This document shows, in pieces, positions 1 to 8,890 of a stretch of 64,000 bases of DNA. The notes beneath the pieces were generated by a model. It saw nothing but the letters and a program-made list of their open reading frames with translations. It did not search any database and was not told where the DNA came from. Source of the stretch: Algoriphagus hitonicola (lineage in GTDB: Bacteria > Bacteroidota > Bacteroidia > Cytophagales > Cyclobacteriaceae); contig NZ_FOPC01000017.1 in assembly GCF_900113375.1 (NCBI RefSeq), positions 1-64,000 on the forward strand, read 5' to 3'. Position 1 is the stretch's first letter. Each line of letters starts with the position of its first letter. Position numbers and translations under genes: made by a program.

Positions 1-503
1 ATTTCAAATCTCAAACAGCAGAGGTTTTACTGCTGATACCGCTAGGATTTCCTTTTCTTGTCCTTTTGGCTTAGCCCAAAAGGACCAAAAACCCAAGGCT
101 TGGAGCTTTGTTATCTTTCCTAGGAAAGATTTTTTGGCAGGAAAGCTCACCTAAAAATACCCGGATCTCTGAGACAAGCTCAGAGCTAGGGTATTTTTTT
201 GACGGCTCGCTAATCCTTCCAAAAACCACAAATCTCAAGGCCGGTCCAGGTTATGTCTATTCTGGGATAAATTCCGCCGTGGTGAGTAGACTATCCGTCC
301 ACGGCAGATCCCGAACAACCTAGCAAAATACCCTCCAAGGGTTCATCTCAATTGAAAAAAAGAATTTCAACTTTCACACAATCATCAGAAAAACCAATCC
401 CTTGGAAGGTAGCCGAAGGAAACTAAAACTAAATTTTTTCAAACTCAACCATCATCTTTTTCCGAAAAAGTCCTAAATTAACTCATCGTTTATTTTTACC
501 GCC
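1..503. other. Gene-free leader rich in palindromes
   Basis: I see no credible gene in this stretch. It holds a series of short palindromes: CAGCAG/CTGCTG at 16-35, GTCCTTTTGG/CCAAAAGGAC at 60-85, the perfect 18-base ATCTTTCCTAGGAAAGAT at 113-130, a two-part stem at 153-198, and GCCGTGG/CCACGGC at 276-305. A weaker TTGAAA/TTTCAA pair lies near 351-369. A 71-codon open frame across 108-323 runs through these hairpins and is not a convincing gene. The stretch could be the left edge of the island or a recombinase regulatory region. Confidence 0.55.
153..200 (+). terminator. Terminator-like two-part hairpin
   Basis: The outer stem is AAAAATACCC (153-162) against GGGTATTTTT (189-198). An inner stem pairs CTCTGAG (167-173) with CTCAGAG (179-185). 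The outer stem runs into seven T residues ending at 200. The form fits an intrinsic terminator for a gene upstream of the window, although it sits in a cluster of palindromes and may have another role. Confidence 0.45.
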
Positions 504-1607
504 ATGCAGACGATTAGAGTCAAAAGCGCCGGAAGTAAAAAGAAACCGCTTGTCTATGTGCAGTTTAATTATGATCCGCTTTTGATCCGTACGATAAAAA
601 CCTTTTCGGGGGCTACTTGGAGTCCTGGCCAGCGTGCATGGATTCTGCCCTATTCAGATTCCATTATTTCAGACTTGCTTTCCGCTTTTAAAGGACAAGC
701 TTGGCTAGATTATTCAGGGTTTAAGAAAATAGAGAAAGAGCCCTCAAATCTCCTCCCCCAACTTTCTGAAGATCGAAAATCGGATATATTGAAATTTATC
801 GATTCCATGCGGATCAAAAGACTTTCCGAGTCCACCGTAAAACAATATGCCTACAGCCTTAAACTTTTATTCCGCTTTTTGGAAAATAAAAGTCCAGAGA
901 AAATTGATCACCAAGATCTCAAACAATTTCAAAAAGAATACATCCTAAAACATGGCTATTCGTCCTCCTATCAGCGGATTATTTTGGGAAGTGTTAAGAA
1001 ATATTTTGAAATGGAGGCCAACCGAAAGATCGATCCTGAATCCATTGATTTACCCAAAAAGGAAAATCCTCTGCCTCATGTATTAAGCAAAGAAGAAATC
1101 AAATCGATTTTGGAAGCACTCCCAAATATCAAGCACCGCACGGTCCTGTCCTTGATTTATGCTTGTGGTCTTCGTAGGTCTGAGGTCCTGAACCTTAAAC
1201 TGGAAGATATAGATTCCAAAAGAAAAATCCTGCGAATCAATAAAGGCAAGGGGAACAAAGACAGAATTATCCCCATCAGCAAGAAAATAATTGAAATTCT
1301 AAGGGAATACTATAAAAGTTATCGGCCGAAAGCGTACTTATTTGAGGGGACAAAAGAAGGAAAGCCCTATTCAGCAAAAAGCTTGGAAAATATTTTAAAC
1401 CAGGCAGTTAAAAAAGTTGGCATGAAGAAGAAACCGACCTTACATTGGCTCCGTCATTCTTATGCTACCCATTTGTTGGAAGGAGGCACAGATTTAAGAT
1501 TTATTCAGGAGTTATTGGGACATAGCAGCAGCCGAACGACCGAGATTTATACCCATGTATCCAATCGATCCCTGAAAGACATAAAATCCCCTTTCGATGA
1601 TTTATAG
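504..1607 (+). CDS. Tyrosine recombinase heading the cassette array
   Basis: The 367-residue protein is a tyrosine recombinase. Its catalytic set is visible: the first Arg in ACGLRRSE, a Lys in the following beta-hairpin segment (NKGKGNKDR), LHWLRHSYATHLLEGG for His-x-x-Arg, LLGHSSS for the second His, and Tyr in TEIYTHV. Residues 1-75 form an extra N-terminal domain rich in aromatic residues (FSGATWSPGQRAWILPY), then a SAM-like core-binding domain (about 90-190). The C-terminus ends ...IKSPFDDL, as in many XerC/D and integron enzymes. The extra segment that marks IntI between the catalytic Lys region and His-x-x-Arg is absent. The stop codon is only nine bases before a structured site that bounds the first cassette, so this is the natural candidate enzyme for the array. 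It reads in the same direction as the cassettes. Confidence 0.9.
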   Translation: MQTIRVKSAGSKKKPLVYVQFNYDPLLIRTIKTFSGATWSPGQRAWILPYSDSIISDLLSAFKGQAWLDYSGFKKIEKEPSNLLPQLSEDRKSDILKFIDSMRIKRLSESTVKQYAYSLKLLFRFLENKSPEKIDHQDLKQFQKEYILKHGYSSSYQRIILGSVKKYFEMEANRKIDPESIDLPKKENPLPHVLSKEEIKSILEALPNIKHRTVLSLIYACGLRRSEVLNLKLEDIDSKRKILRINKGKGNKDRIIPISKKIIEILREYYKSYRPKAYLFEGTKEGKPYSAKSLENILNQAVKKVGMKKKPTLHWLRHSYATHLLEGGTDLRFIQELLGHSSSRTTEIYTHVSNRSLKDIKSPFDDL

Positions 1608-1616
1608 CAAAGTGAT

Positions 1617-1695
1617 AAAGCGAAGTTTTACTGCATTTATCCCCCATATTTGGTGGGATAAGCGTAATAAAAGTGCGTTAAAAAGTAAGTTGTAT
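1617..1695 (+). other. attI/attC-like recombination site next to the recombinase
   Basis: A stem pairs TTATCCC (1637-1643) with GGGATAA (1655-1661). It extends outward imperfectly, with TTACTGC against GCGTAAT and further pairing to about 1617. The right end is GTTGTATGCC (1689-1698), which is the exact reverse complement of GGCATACAAC at the end of cassette 1 (10381-10390). Its place directly after the recombinase gene suggests the primary insertion site of the array. That role is inferred from position and from the matching core. Confidence 0.55.
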
Positions 1696-1720
1696 GCCAT
1701 GCTGAAAAAGCCAACGCACA

Positions 1721-1782
1721 AATAGGCACATTTGGTTTTTGCCGACCCACAATCCAAACGCAAAAAACCAAAAGAGCCTATT
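1721..1782 (+). repeat. CACATTTG/CAAAAGAG hairpin, copy a
   Basis: The left arm at 1721-1742 (core GGCACATTTGG) pairs with the right arm at 1760-1782 (core CCAAAAGAGCC) around a 17-base loop. Both arms keep the family signature of CACATTTG on the left and CAAAAGAG on the right, so the mismatches fall at the same places as in copies c and d. It lies just inside the start of cassette 1, upstream of the HTH gene. A further short pair, GTGCGTT (1673-1679) with AACGCAC (1713-1719), spans the cassette boundary. It may act as a terminator or as part of cassette assembly; the role is unknown. Confidence 0.65.
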
Positions 1783-1890
1783 TTTTTGCCTACGCTCGGA
1801 CAGACCAACAATGAAACGAACGAAATGTATATTGAAAAATGAGATAAACGGAAAATTCGAGCTATTTTAGCGACTTAAATTTATGCGGAC

Positions 1891-2085
1891 ATGAACCGAA
1901 TAAAGGAAGTACTTGAAAAGAAAGGAATTAAACAAACTTGGTTAGCTGAAAAACTCGGAAAGAGTTACAACATGGTAAACGGATACGTACAAAACCGACA
2001 GCAACCAAGACTTGAAATCCTTTTTGAGATAGCAAGAATCCTTGAAGTGGAAGTAAAAGACTTAATCAAAGAAGAAAAAAAATAA
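1891..2085 (+). CDS. XRE-family HTH regulator (controller-like)
   Basis: This is a 64-residue protein that is almost entirely one helix-turn-helix domain of the Cro/CI type (IKQTWLAEKLGKSYNMVNGYVQNRQQPRLEILFEIARIL). It is the first gene of cassette 1, and its stop is four bases before hsdM. Small HTH proteins in this position commonly control restriction-modification operons, so it probably times expression of the type I system; that is inference from context. The start is the ATG after TTATGCGGAC. No Shine-Dalgarno sequence is evident, which is normal for Bacteroidota. No operator could be identified, although the 80-base leader is AT-rich. Confidence 0.85.
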   Translation: MNRIKEVLEKKGIKQTWLAEKLGKSYNMVNGYVQNRQQPRLEILFEIARILEVEVKDLIKEEKK

Positions 2086-2089
2086 ATAT

Positions 2090-3658
2090 ATGTCAGAAGA
2101 CCAAAAGAAAATACTTGAAAGCCAACTATGGGGAATCGCTAACCTGCTGAGAGGCAAAATCAGTGCGGACGACTATCGAGACTACATTCTTGGCTTTATC
2201 TTTTACAAGTATCTTTCAGAGAAGCAAACACTTTACGCCAATGAACTGCTTGTTGGTGAAGCGGTAACCGATTACAAAACTGTAACGGATAAAGAAACCT
2301 TAGACGCCATCAAGGAAGAATCTTTGCTGAAATTGGGTTATTTCTTAGAGCCTTCTCAACTCTTCTCTGTTTTAGCTGCCAAAGGAAATGCTGACATTGA
2401 AAGTGAAAGCAATTACATCTTGGAAGACCTCAAGTCTGTGCTTAATCATATTGAGCAAAGCACCATGGGTACAGAATCTGAAGAAGATTTTAATGCTTTG
2501 TTTGAAGACTTGGATTTGAATTCTACCAAGATTGGTAGAACCGTTGGTGCCCGTAATGAAATCATTGTTAAAATCCTGAATTACCTTGACAAAATAGATT
2601 TCAAATTAGAGGAAATTGATTCTGATGTCTTGGGTGATGCTTACGAATATTTGATTGCAAGATTTGCAGCAGGTGCAGGGAAATCGGCAGGTGAGTTTTA
2701 TACACCTCAACAAGTTTCTAAGATTCTGTCAAAGATTGTAACCACAGGAAAATCTAAAATTAAATCAGTATATGACCCTACGTGCGGTTCAGGTTCATTG
2801 CTTTTGCGAGTAGCCAAAGAAGCAGATGTAAGCGAGTTTTACGGACAGGAATTAGGACGCACAACTTACAACCTTGCCCGAATGAACATGATTTTGCATG
2901 ATGTTCACTTTCGTGAGTTTAACATTGTGCAGGAAGATACATTGGAGAACCCCCAACATTTAGACAAACGCTTTGAAGCGGTAGTTGCCAACCCACCTTT
3001 TTCTGCGCATTGGAAAAGTGATGCCAACCCCCTTTTTAATACAGATGAACGCTTTAGCCAGTACGGACGATTAGCACCCAAAACCAAAGCCGATTATGCT
3101 TTCTTAACCCACATGCTTTATCAATTAGCTGACAATGGTATTATGGCAAGCGTTTTTCCGCATGGAGTATTATTTAGAGGGGCTGCCGAAGGTCATATTA
3201 GGGAGTACATCATCAAAGAGATGAATGCCTTGGATGCCGTGATAGGTTTGCCTGCCAATATTTTTTACGGTACGTCTATTCCTACTTGTATTATGGTGCT
3301 GAAAAAATGCCGTGAGGTAGATGACAACATTGTGTTTATTGATGCAAGTGGTGAAGACCATTACATTAAAAATGGTAACCAAAATACTCTTCGTGATGAA
3401 GATGTAGAACGTATTGTAGACACCTATCGCAAGCGTGAAACCATTGATAAATACAGCTATGTAGCCACATTAGCGGAGATTGCAGAAAATGACTACAATC
3501 TGAACATTCCACGCTATGTGGACACTTTTGAAGCGGAAGAACCAGTGGATTTGGATGTTGTTTCTGCTCAACTCAAAGGAATAGAAACTGATTTACAAAG
3601 CACCAACGAGACCATTGCGGGTTTTTGTGCGGAACTAAATATCTCAACACCATTTTAG
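2090..3658 (+). CDS. hsdM: Type I restriction-modification methyltransferase subunit
   Basis: This 522-residue protein is the adenine-N6 DNA methyltransferase subunit that joins HsdS to modify the recognition site and HsdR to restrict unmodified DNA. An N-terminal helical domain (residues 1-150, with LRGKISADDYRDYILGFIFYKYLSE) precedes the catalytic domain. The SAM-binding motif PTCGSGSLLLRVAKEA is near residue 230 and the catalytic NPPF motif near 305. Full family length is present and no disruption is seen. The start ATG follows the HTH stop by four bases, and hsdS begins three bases after its stop. This places it in one transcript with the rest of the cassette. Confidence 0.96.
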   Translation: MSEDQKKILESQLWGIANLLRGKISADDYRDYILGFIFYKYLSEKQTLYANELLVGEAVTDYKTVTDKETLDAIKEESLLKLGYFLEPSQLFSVLAAKGNADIESESNYILEDLKSVLNHIEQSTMGTESEEDFNALFEDLDLNSTKIGRTVGARNEIIVKILNYLDKIDFKLEEIDSDVLGDAYEYLIARFAAGAGKSAGEFYTPQQVSKILSKIVTTGKSKIKSVYDPTCGSGSLLLRVAKEADVSEFYGQELGRTTYNLARMNMILHDVHFREFNIVQEDTLENPQHLDKRFEAVVANPPFSAHWKSDANPLFNTDERFSQYGRLAPKTKADYAFLTHMLYQLADNGIMASVFPHGVLFRGAAEGHIREYIIKEMNALDAVIGLPANIFYGTSIPTCIMVLKKCREVDDNIVFIDASGEDHYIKNGNQNTLRDEDVERIVDTYRKRETIDKYSYVATLAEIAENDYNLNIPRYVDTFEAEEPVDLDVVSAQLKGIETDLQSTNETIAGFCAELNISTPF

Positions 3659-3661
3659 GCT

Positions 3662-4903
3662 ATGGCAGAAGTTAATGTAACACCTGAGTTGAGATTCCCT
3701 GAATTTGATAACCCATTGAATTCAACAATACTTGGAGATATTGCTACTTTCAGCAAAGGAAAAGGAATATCAAAAGCAGATATTGATGAAAATGGAGCTT
3801 TAGAATGTATTCGGTATGGTGAACTGTATACACACTATTCTGAAATCATTAATGAAGTATATTCTAAAACAAACGTTCCAGCGAATGAACTTGTGCTAAG
3901 TGAATCAAATGATGTAATTATTCCTGCGTCAGGCGAAACCCAAATTGATATTGCAACTGCATCTTGTGTGCTTAGAGAGGGAATCGCCCTTGGTGGCGAT
4001 TTAAACATTATTAAATCTGCTATTAGTGGGGTCTATTTGTCTTATTACTTGAACAATGCAAGAAAGACGGACATTGCAAGACTCGCTCAAGGTATCTCAG
4101 TTGTGCATTTATATTCAAGCCAATTAAAGACTTTATCACTTAAGATCCCTTCGCCAGAGGAACAAGAAAAAATCGCCAGCTTCCTTACAGCCATTGACGA
4201 CCGAATCCAACTTTTGCAAAAGAAAAAAACCAAGCTAGAAGCCTACAAGAAAGGAGTGATGCAACAACTCTTCTCGCAAGAGGCAAGGTTTAAAGATGAA
4301 AATGGAAATGACTTTCCAGATTGGGAGGAGAAGCGATTGGGGGAAATTGGAATCACATTTAATGGGTTAACAGGTAAAACAAAAGTTGATTTTGGAGAAG
4401 GCATGCCCTATGTCCAGTACATGCAGATTTTCAGTAATTCTAAAATTAATGTTCAGGAATTTGGTTTCGTGAAAATTGAAGAAAACGAGAACCAAAGCAA
4501 GGTACAATACGGTGATGTTTTCTTTACTACTTCATCCGAAACGCCAAATGAAATTGGAACAGCATCTGTAATGCTTGAAGAGGTTGGTGATGTTTACTTA
4601 AATAGCTTTTGCTTTGGCTTTCGTCCAAATTCACTCACAGAATTAGTTCCTCAGTTTTCTCGCTATTTATTCAGAAGCGAACTGTTTAGACGGGAAATAA
4701 TAAAACTAGCTCAAGGAAGTACACGGTTTAACATGTCCAAAGTGGAATTAATGAAGCTGCGAGTGCTTCTACCAAAGGAGGCTGAACAAAATAAAATAGC
4801 TGACTTCTTGACTTATTTGGATGATTCAATTGAATCAATCGGGGTTGAAATAGACGGTTCAATAGAGTACAAAAAGGGTTTACTTCAAAAAATGTTTGTG
4901 TGA
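3662..4903 (+). CDS. hsdS: Type I restriction-modification specificity subunit
   Basis: The 413-residue HsdS has two target-recognition domains, each followed by a conserved helical spacer: EEQEKIASFLTAIDDRIQLL (about 160-180) and EQNKIADFLTYLDDSIESI near the C-terminus. The two helices form the antiparallel coiled coil that sets the spacing of the bipartite recognition sequence. The central phrase DENGNDFPDWEEKRLGEIG (about 215-235) is typical of the linker between half-repeats. Only one hsdS is present and no partial hsdS or inverted copy lies nearby, so there is no visible sign of domain shuffling in spite of the nearby recombinase. The target sequence cannot be predicted from this reading. 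Confidence 0.95.
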   Translation: MAEVNVTPELRFPEFDNPLNSTILGDIATFSKGKGISKADIDENGALECIRYGELYTHYSEIINEVYSKTNVPANELVLSESNDVIIPASGETQIDIATASCVLREGIALGGDLNIIKSAISGVYLSYYLNNARKTDIARLAQGISVVHLYSSQLKTLSLKIPSPEEQEKIASFLTAIDDRIQLLQKKKTKLEAYKKGVMQQLFSQEARFKDENGNDFPDWEEKRLGEIGITFNGLTGKTKVDFGEGMPYVQYMQIFSNSKINVQEFGFVKIEENENQSKVQYGDVFFTTSSETPNEIGTASVMLEEVGDVYLNSFCFGFRPNSLTELVPQFSRYLFRSELFRREIIKLAQGSTRFNMSKVELMKLRVLLPKEAEQNKIADFLTYLDDSIESIGVEIDGSIEYKKGLLQKMFV

Positions 4904-4904
4904 T

Positions 4905-6047
4905 ATGGAACTTACCAAACAATCCATATCAAATCATTCCAGACTAATTCCAGGCATAGAGGGATATTTGACGCTCATTGATAAAATTGAAGAAAACAAG
5001 AGCATCCATCCTGATATTGCCATAGAAACTTGTAAATCCTTACTTGAAGGTTTGTGTCTTAAAGGACTTTCACTATTAAGCGATAAGTACATCAACAGCA
5101 AATCCTTAAGAACCAAGTGCAAAAATGATTTGAAGATACTCACAAACACGGCTTTTGATGAAGTTTACACTGATTATGTAGAGTCACAAGTCCATGAATC
5201 ACTCGCCAATATGCTTATTGACATTTCTGTGACTCAAAAAATCAAAGACAACGCCAAAAGAAAGGTAAGAGAACAAGCCATTGAAGCTGTTGCAAAAGTC
5301 TCTGCTATTCGTAACGAGAGAGGTGATATTTCGCATGGTCGAGATTATCCAAAAACACAGGAGAGTAGTATCACTCTATCCAAATCAATCAGTTCTATCA
5401 CAGATGGTATTTGCTCGTTTATGATTGAACAAATAGCAGAGAAATATTTACTAAAGCTAAAAACACAAGACAGGTTAATTTATCAAGACTTGACTGATTT
5501 CAATGATTGGCTTGATGAAATGCATCACGTTTCCACTATCAAAGTCGATTTTAGTAAAATTCTCTATGAAAATGCCTACGATAAATATGAAGAATACTAC
5601 TACACAGAATATATAGACCTTGTTGAAACAGAAGAAGAGGCAACTAAAGAAATTTCTGATACACTTGAAGAAGAAGCTAAAGAAGTGATTGCTGAAGCTA
5701 TTGAGGCTGAAACTTCTATAGAGCAACCAGTTCCTGAAAAAACCGAAAAATCTACTGAAAAGAAAGTTGAAAAACTTGTTACCGACTTTGACGAAGAAAC
5801 CTTTTGGACTGAGGACAAAATTCAAGCACTTCAAGAATTTGCAGAGGCAGAAAATTTAAAAGTTGAGGAACTAAAAGTAGTGGTTAATGAATATCTGTTT
5901 AGTGAGAAACCACCATTACGAGATGATGTTGCGAAAACAATGCTCGAAAGACCTAAGTTGTCGGAACTCAAAACAGTAGTTCCCAGTTTGACCGAGAAAA
6001 TAATGGCTTTTGCCAATGACCTAAAAAATCCAGAAGCAGAAGCATGA
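4905..6047 (+). CDS. HEPN/Abi_C-like protein with an HsdR-type C-terminal tail
   Basis: The protein (380 residues from ATG 4905, one base after the hsdS stop) resembles abortive-infection C-terminal family proteins in its first half. It has AIRNERGDISHGRDYPK near residues 134-150, where R139 to H144 fits the Rx4H motif of HEPN ribonucleases. A very acidic Glu-rich linker (about 225-290) follows. The last 87 residues match the C-terminal tail of the neighbouring HsdR, sharing FW/YW, YLFSEKPPLRDDV versus YLFTEKKPLRDDV, and a matching final helix. In EcoR124-type HsdR the C-terminus contacts the methylase core, so this protein may dock on the same HsdM/HsdS complex. RNase activity and docking are inference. 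Its stop overlaps hsdR by four bases (ATGA). Confidence 0.8.
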   Translation: MELTKQSISNHSRLIPGIEGYLTLIDKIEENKSIHPDIAIETCKSLLEGLCLKGLSLLSDKYINSKSLRTKCKNDLKILTNTAFDEVYTDYVESQVHESLANMLIDISVTQKIKDNAKRKVREQAIEAVAKVSAIRNERGDISHGRDYPKTQESSITLSKSISSITDGICSFMIEQIAEKYLLKLKTQDRLIYQDLTDFNDWLDEMHHVSTIKVDFSKILYENAYDKYEEYYYTEYIDLVETEEEATKEISDTLEEEAKEVIAEAIEAETSIEQPVPEKTEKSTEKKVEKLVTDFDEETFWTEDKIQALQEFAEAENLKVEELKVVVNEYLFSEKPPLRDDVAKTMLERPKLSELKTVVPSLTEKIMAFANDLKNPEAEA

Positions 6048-8890
6048 CCTCACAACCCGAACAAATATTAGAAAACAATTTAGTTTCCCAACTTGAAAGG
6101 CTTGGCTATCAAAAGGTGGTCATTCGTGATGAAAATGAGCTTTTAGCTAATCTCAAAAGTCAATTAGAGAAGCATAATAAGGTACAATTAAGCGAAAACG
6201 ATTTTAAGCAAATACTCAACTACATCAACAAAGGCAATGTGTTTGAACGTGCTAAAATATTGCGAGACCGAGTGCCATATACCAACGCCCAAGGCGAAAC
6301 CAAAACTGTAGAACTCATCAACCAAATTCATTGGTGCCAAAATGAGTTTCAGGTTACGCAGCAAATCGCCATGGAAGGCACGCACAAAAACCGCTATGAC
6401 GTAACTATTCTCATCAATGGTTTGCCATTGGTTCAAATTGAATTAAAACGGAGAGGTTTAGAACTCAAAGAGGCATTTAATCAAACCAATCGCTACGAAA
6501 GACATTCCTATTGGGCAGGTCATGGTTTGTTTCAATTTGTGCAGGTTTATGTGATCAGCAACGGAGTAAATACAAAATATTACGCAAACGCACCGTTGAA
6601 AGCCCGCTCATTCAAACAAACTTTTTATTGGGCTGATGAAAAAAACCGCCTAATTACTCAGTTAGCGGCATTTTCGGAAGTGTTTTTAGAGCCTTGCCAC
6701 ATTTCTAAAATGATAACCAAGTACACCGTTCTAAACGAATCGCAAAAGATTCTGATGGTGCTTCGACCATATCAATTTTATGCCGTTGAAAATATAGTTG
6801 AGCGGGTAAAAACCACAACCAAGTACGGCTACATTTGGCATACAACAGGTTCAGGTAAAACCTTGACTTCCTTCAAAGCTGCTCAAATTCTTACAAATTT
6901 ACCGCAAGTTCACAAGGTGGTTTTTGTGGTGGATAGAAAAGATTTGGATTACCAAACCACCAAAGAGTTTAACGCATTTAGCAAAGGAAGCATAGACGGA
7001 ACAAACAATACAAATACTCTTGTTAAGCAACTTTCAGGAGATAACAAACTCATTGTTACCACCATTCAAAAACTCAATACGGCTATCAGTAAAACTCGCT
7101 ATTTGGGGAAAATGGAAGCTTTGAGAAATGAGCGTATCGTTTTCATTTTTGACGAGTGCCACAGAAGCCAGTTTGGGAAAACTCACGAAGAAATTAATAA
7201 ATTCTTTGCCAATTGCCAGATGTTTGGGTTTACGGGTACACCCATCTTTGAACCCAATGCAGGTAAAAATGAATATGGCAAACGAACAACCAAAATGCTT
7301 TTTGGTGATTGCTTGCACAAGTATGTGATTACAGATGCCATTAGAGACGAAAACGTTTTAAAGTTTTCAGTGGAGTACATCAGAACTTTCAAAAAGAAAG
7401 ACCATATTCTCGATATCAATGTAGAAGCCATTGATGAAGCAGAAGTAATGGATTCCCCAATTCGCTTAGATAATATTTCGGAATACATCATTGCTAATCA
7501 CAATCGAAAAACCCATAGCCGAGAGTTTACAGCCATTTTCTGTGTTTCGAGTGTTCCCATTTTGATTGAGTACTATAAATTGTTTTTGCAGAAAAAAGAA
7601 GAAGGAAAACACAACCTTCGGTTGGCAACCATATTTTCTTATTCTGCCAATGAAGAAGACAAAGATGCCGTTGGCTTTGTAGATGATGAAGAATTTTTAA
7701 TGGCAGCAGAACCACAAGCAGAATATAATACCCAGCATACGAGGGACGAATTAGAAGATTTCATCATGCACTATAACAAGCAATTTGGAACAAACTACAC
7801 CAGCAAAGACAATCAATCATATTACAACTATTACAATGACATAGCCAAACGAGTAAAACACCGCCAAATTGATGTTTTGGTTGTGGTAAATATGTTCTTG
7901 ACAGGTTTTGACAGTAAGCATTTGAACACGCTTTATGTTGATAAGAATTTGAAATATCACGGACTTATTCAAGCTTATTCCCGAACAAACCGAATTCTGA
8001 ATGAAGTCAAATCGCAAGGAAACATAGTTTGCTTTAGAAATTTGAAAGAAGCAACGGATGAAGCCATTACCCTATTTTCAAACAAGAATGCCATTGAAGA
8101 AATCATCATGCAGCCTTATGAAGAGTATGTTGCGAAATTCAACCAGGCATTTATTGCTTTATTACAGATTGCGCCCACGGTAAACAGTGTTAACGATTTA
8201 CCAAGCGAAGAAGAAGAATTGGCTTTTATTCAAGCCTTTCGTGAATTGATGCGTTTGAAGAATGTGCTTTCCACATTCACTGAATTCAAGTTTGACGACT
8301 TGTCCATGACAGAGCAGTCTTTTGAAGATTACAAAAGCAAATACCTTGACTTGTACGACAAAGCCAAAGGTCACAACCAAAAAGAAAAGGTTAGCATTTT
8401 AGGAGATATTGATTTTGAATTGGAGTTGATACACCGTGATGAAATCAATGTAGCTTACATTTTGAAGTTACTCGCCAAATTGAAAGATGCAGCACCTGAG
8501 GAACAAGAGAAACAGAAGAAAGCATTGATTGAAATTGTAGCAGGTGATGCACAATTGAGAAGCAAGAGAGAATTGATAGAGAAGTTCATCCAAGAGAACT
8601 TACCTCATATTTCAGATTCGGACGACATTCCAGACGAGTTTGAAAGTTATTGGAATGAAGAACGGAAAGAAGCCCTCAAGAAATTAAGTGAAGAAGAAAG
8701 CCTTGACAAGGAAAAACTTCAGGATGTAATTGGTAAATACCTTTTTACAGAGAAAAAACCTTTGAGAGATGATGTAATTGGGCTTTTGAATAAAAGACCT
8801 GTTCTTAAAGAACGAGCGAATGTAGCAGAAAGAGTAACGGACAAGATTTTAAAGTTCGTTGAGACCTTCATAAATGGAATAACAGGATGA
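6044..8890 (+). CDS. hsdR: Type I restriction endonuclease subunit R (EcoR124-like)
   Basis: This 948-residue protein is the translocase-nuclease of the type I system. An N-terminal PD-(D/E)xK nuclease fold is visible (RYDVTILINGLPLVQIELKRRG, about 120-145). Two helicase lobes follow: Walker A HTTGSGKTLTSFKAA near 267, DECH box FIFDECHRSQFG near 370, FGFTGTPIF near 395, and the lobe-2 motifs VNMFLTGFDSKHLNTLYVDK and QAYSRTNRILNE near 620-655. The C-terminal helical region (about 866-948) matches the tail of the preceding HEPN-like protein. Length and motif order are complete, so the enzyme should be active. It overlaps the upstream gene by ATGA and the downstream membrane gene by ATGA, which indicates translational coupling. 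Confidence 0.96.
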   Translation: MTSQPEQILENNLVSQLERLGYQKVVIRDENELLANLKSQLEKHNKVQLSENDFKQILNYINKGNVFERAKILRDRVPYTNAQGETKTVELINQIHWCQNEFQVTQQIAMEGTHKNRYDVTILINGLPLVQIELKRRGLELKEAFNQTNRYERHSYWAGHGLFQFVQVYVISNGVNTKYYANAPLKARSFKQTFYWADEKNRLITQLAAFSEVFLEPCHISKMITKYTVLNESQKILMVLRPYQFYAVENIVERVKTTTKYGYIWHTTGSGKTLTSFKAAQILTNLPQVHKVVFVVDRKDLDYQTTKEFNAFSKGSIDGTNNTNTLVKQLSGDNKLIVTTIQKLNTAISKTRYLGKMEALRNERIVFIFDECHRSQFGKTHEEINKFFANCQMFGFTGTPIFEPNAGKNEYGKRTTKMLFGDCLHKYVITDAIRDENVLKFSVEYIRTFKKKDHILDINVEAIDEAEVMDSPIRLDNISEYIIANHNRKTHSREFTAIFCVSSVPILIEYYKLFLQKKEEGKHNLRLATIFSYSANEEDKDAVGFVDDEEFLMAAEPQAEYNTQHTRDELEDFIMHYNKQFGTNYTSKDNQSYYNYYNDIAKRVKHRQIDVLVVVNMFLTGFDSKHLNTLYVDKNLKYHGLIQAYSRTNRILNEVKSQGNIVCFRNLKEATDEAITLFSNKNAIEEIIMQPYEEYVAKFNQAFIALLQIAPTVNSVNDLPSEEEELAFIQAFRELMRLKNVLSTFTEFKFDDLSMTEQSFEDYKSKYLDLYDKAKGHNQKEKVSILGDIDFELELIHRDEINVAYILKLLAKLKDAAPEEQEKQKKALIEIVAGDAQLRSKRELIEKFIQENLPHISDSDDIPDEFESYWNEERKEALKKLSEEESLDKEKLQDVIGKYLFTEKKPLRDDVIGLLNKRPVLKERANVAERVTDKILKFVETFINGITG

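Noticed and set aside
108-323. 71-codon open frame in the leader
   Set aside because: It runs through four hairpins, has no recognisable protein features and starts inside palindromic sequence.
504-1607. Calling the recombinase a true IntI integron integrase
   Set aside because: The IntI-specific insertion between the catalytic Lys region and His-x-x-Arg is missing, and the N-terminal domain is different.
3662-4903. Phase-variable hsdS switched by the nearby recombinase
   Set aside because: There is only one hsdS, with no second or partial copy and no inverted repeat found inside it.
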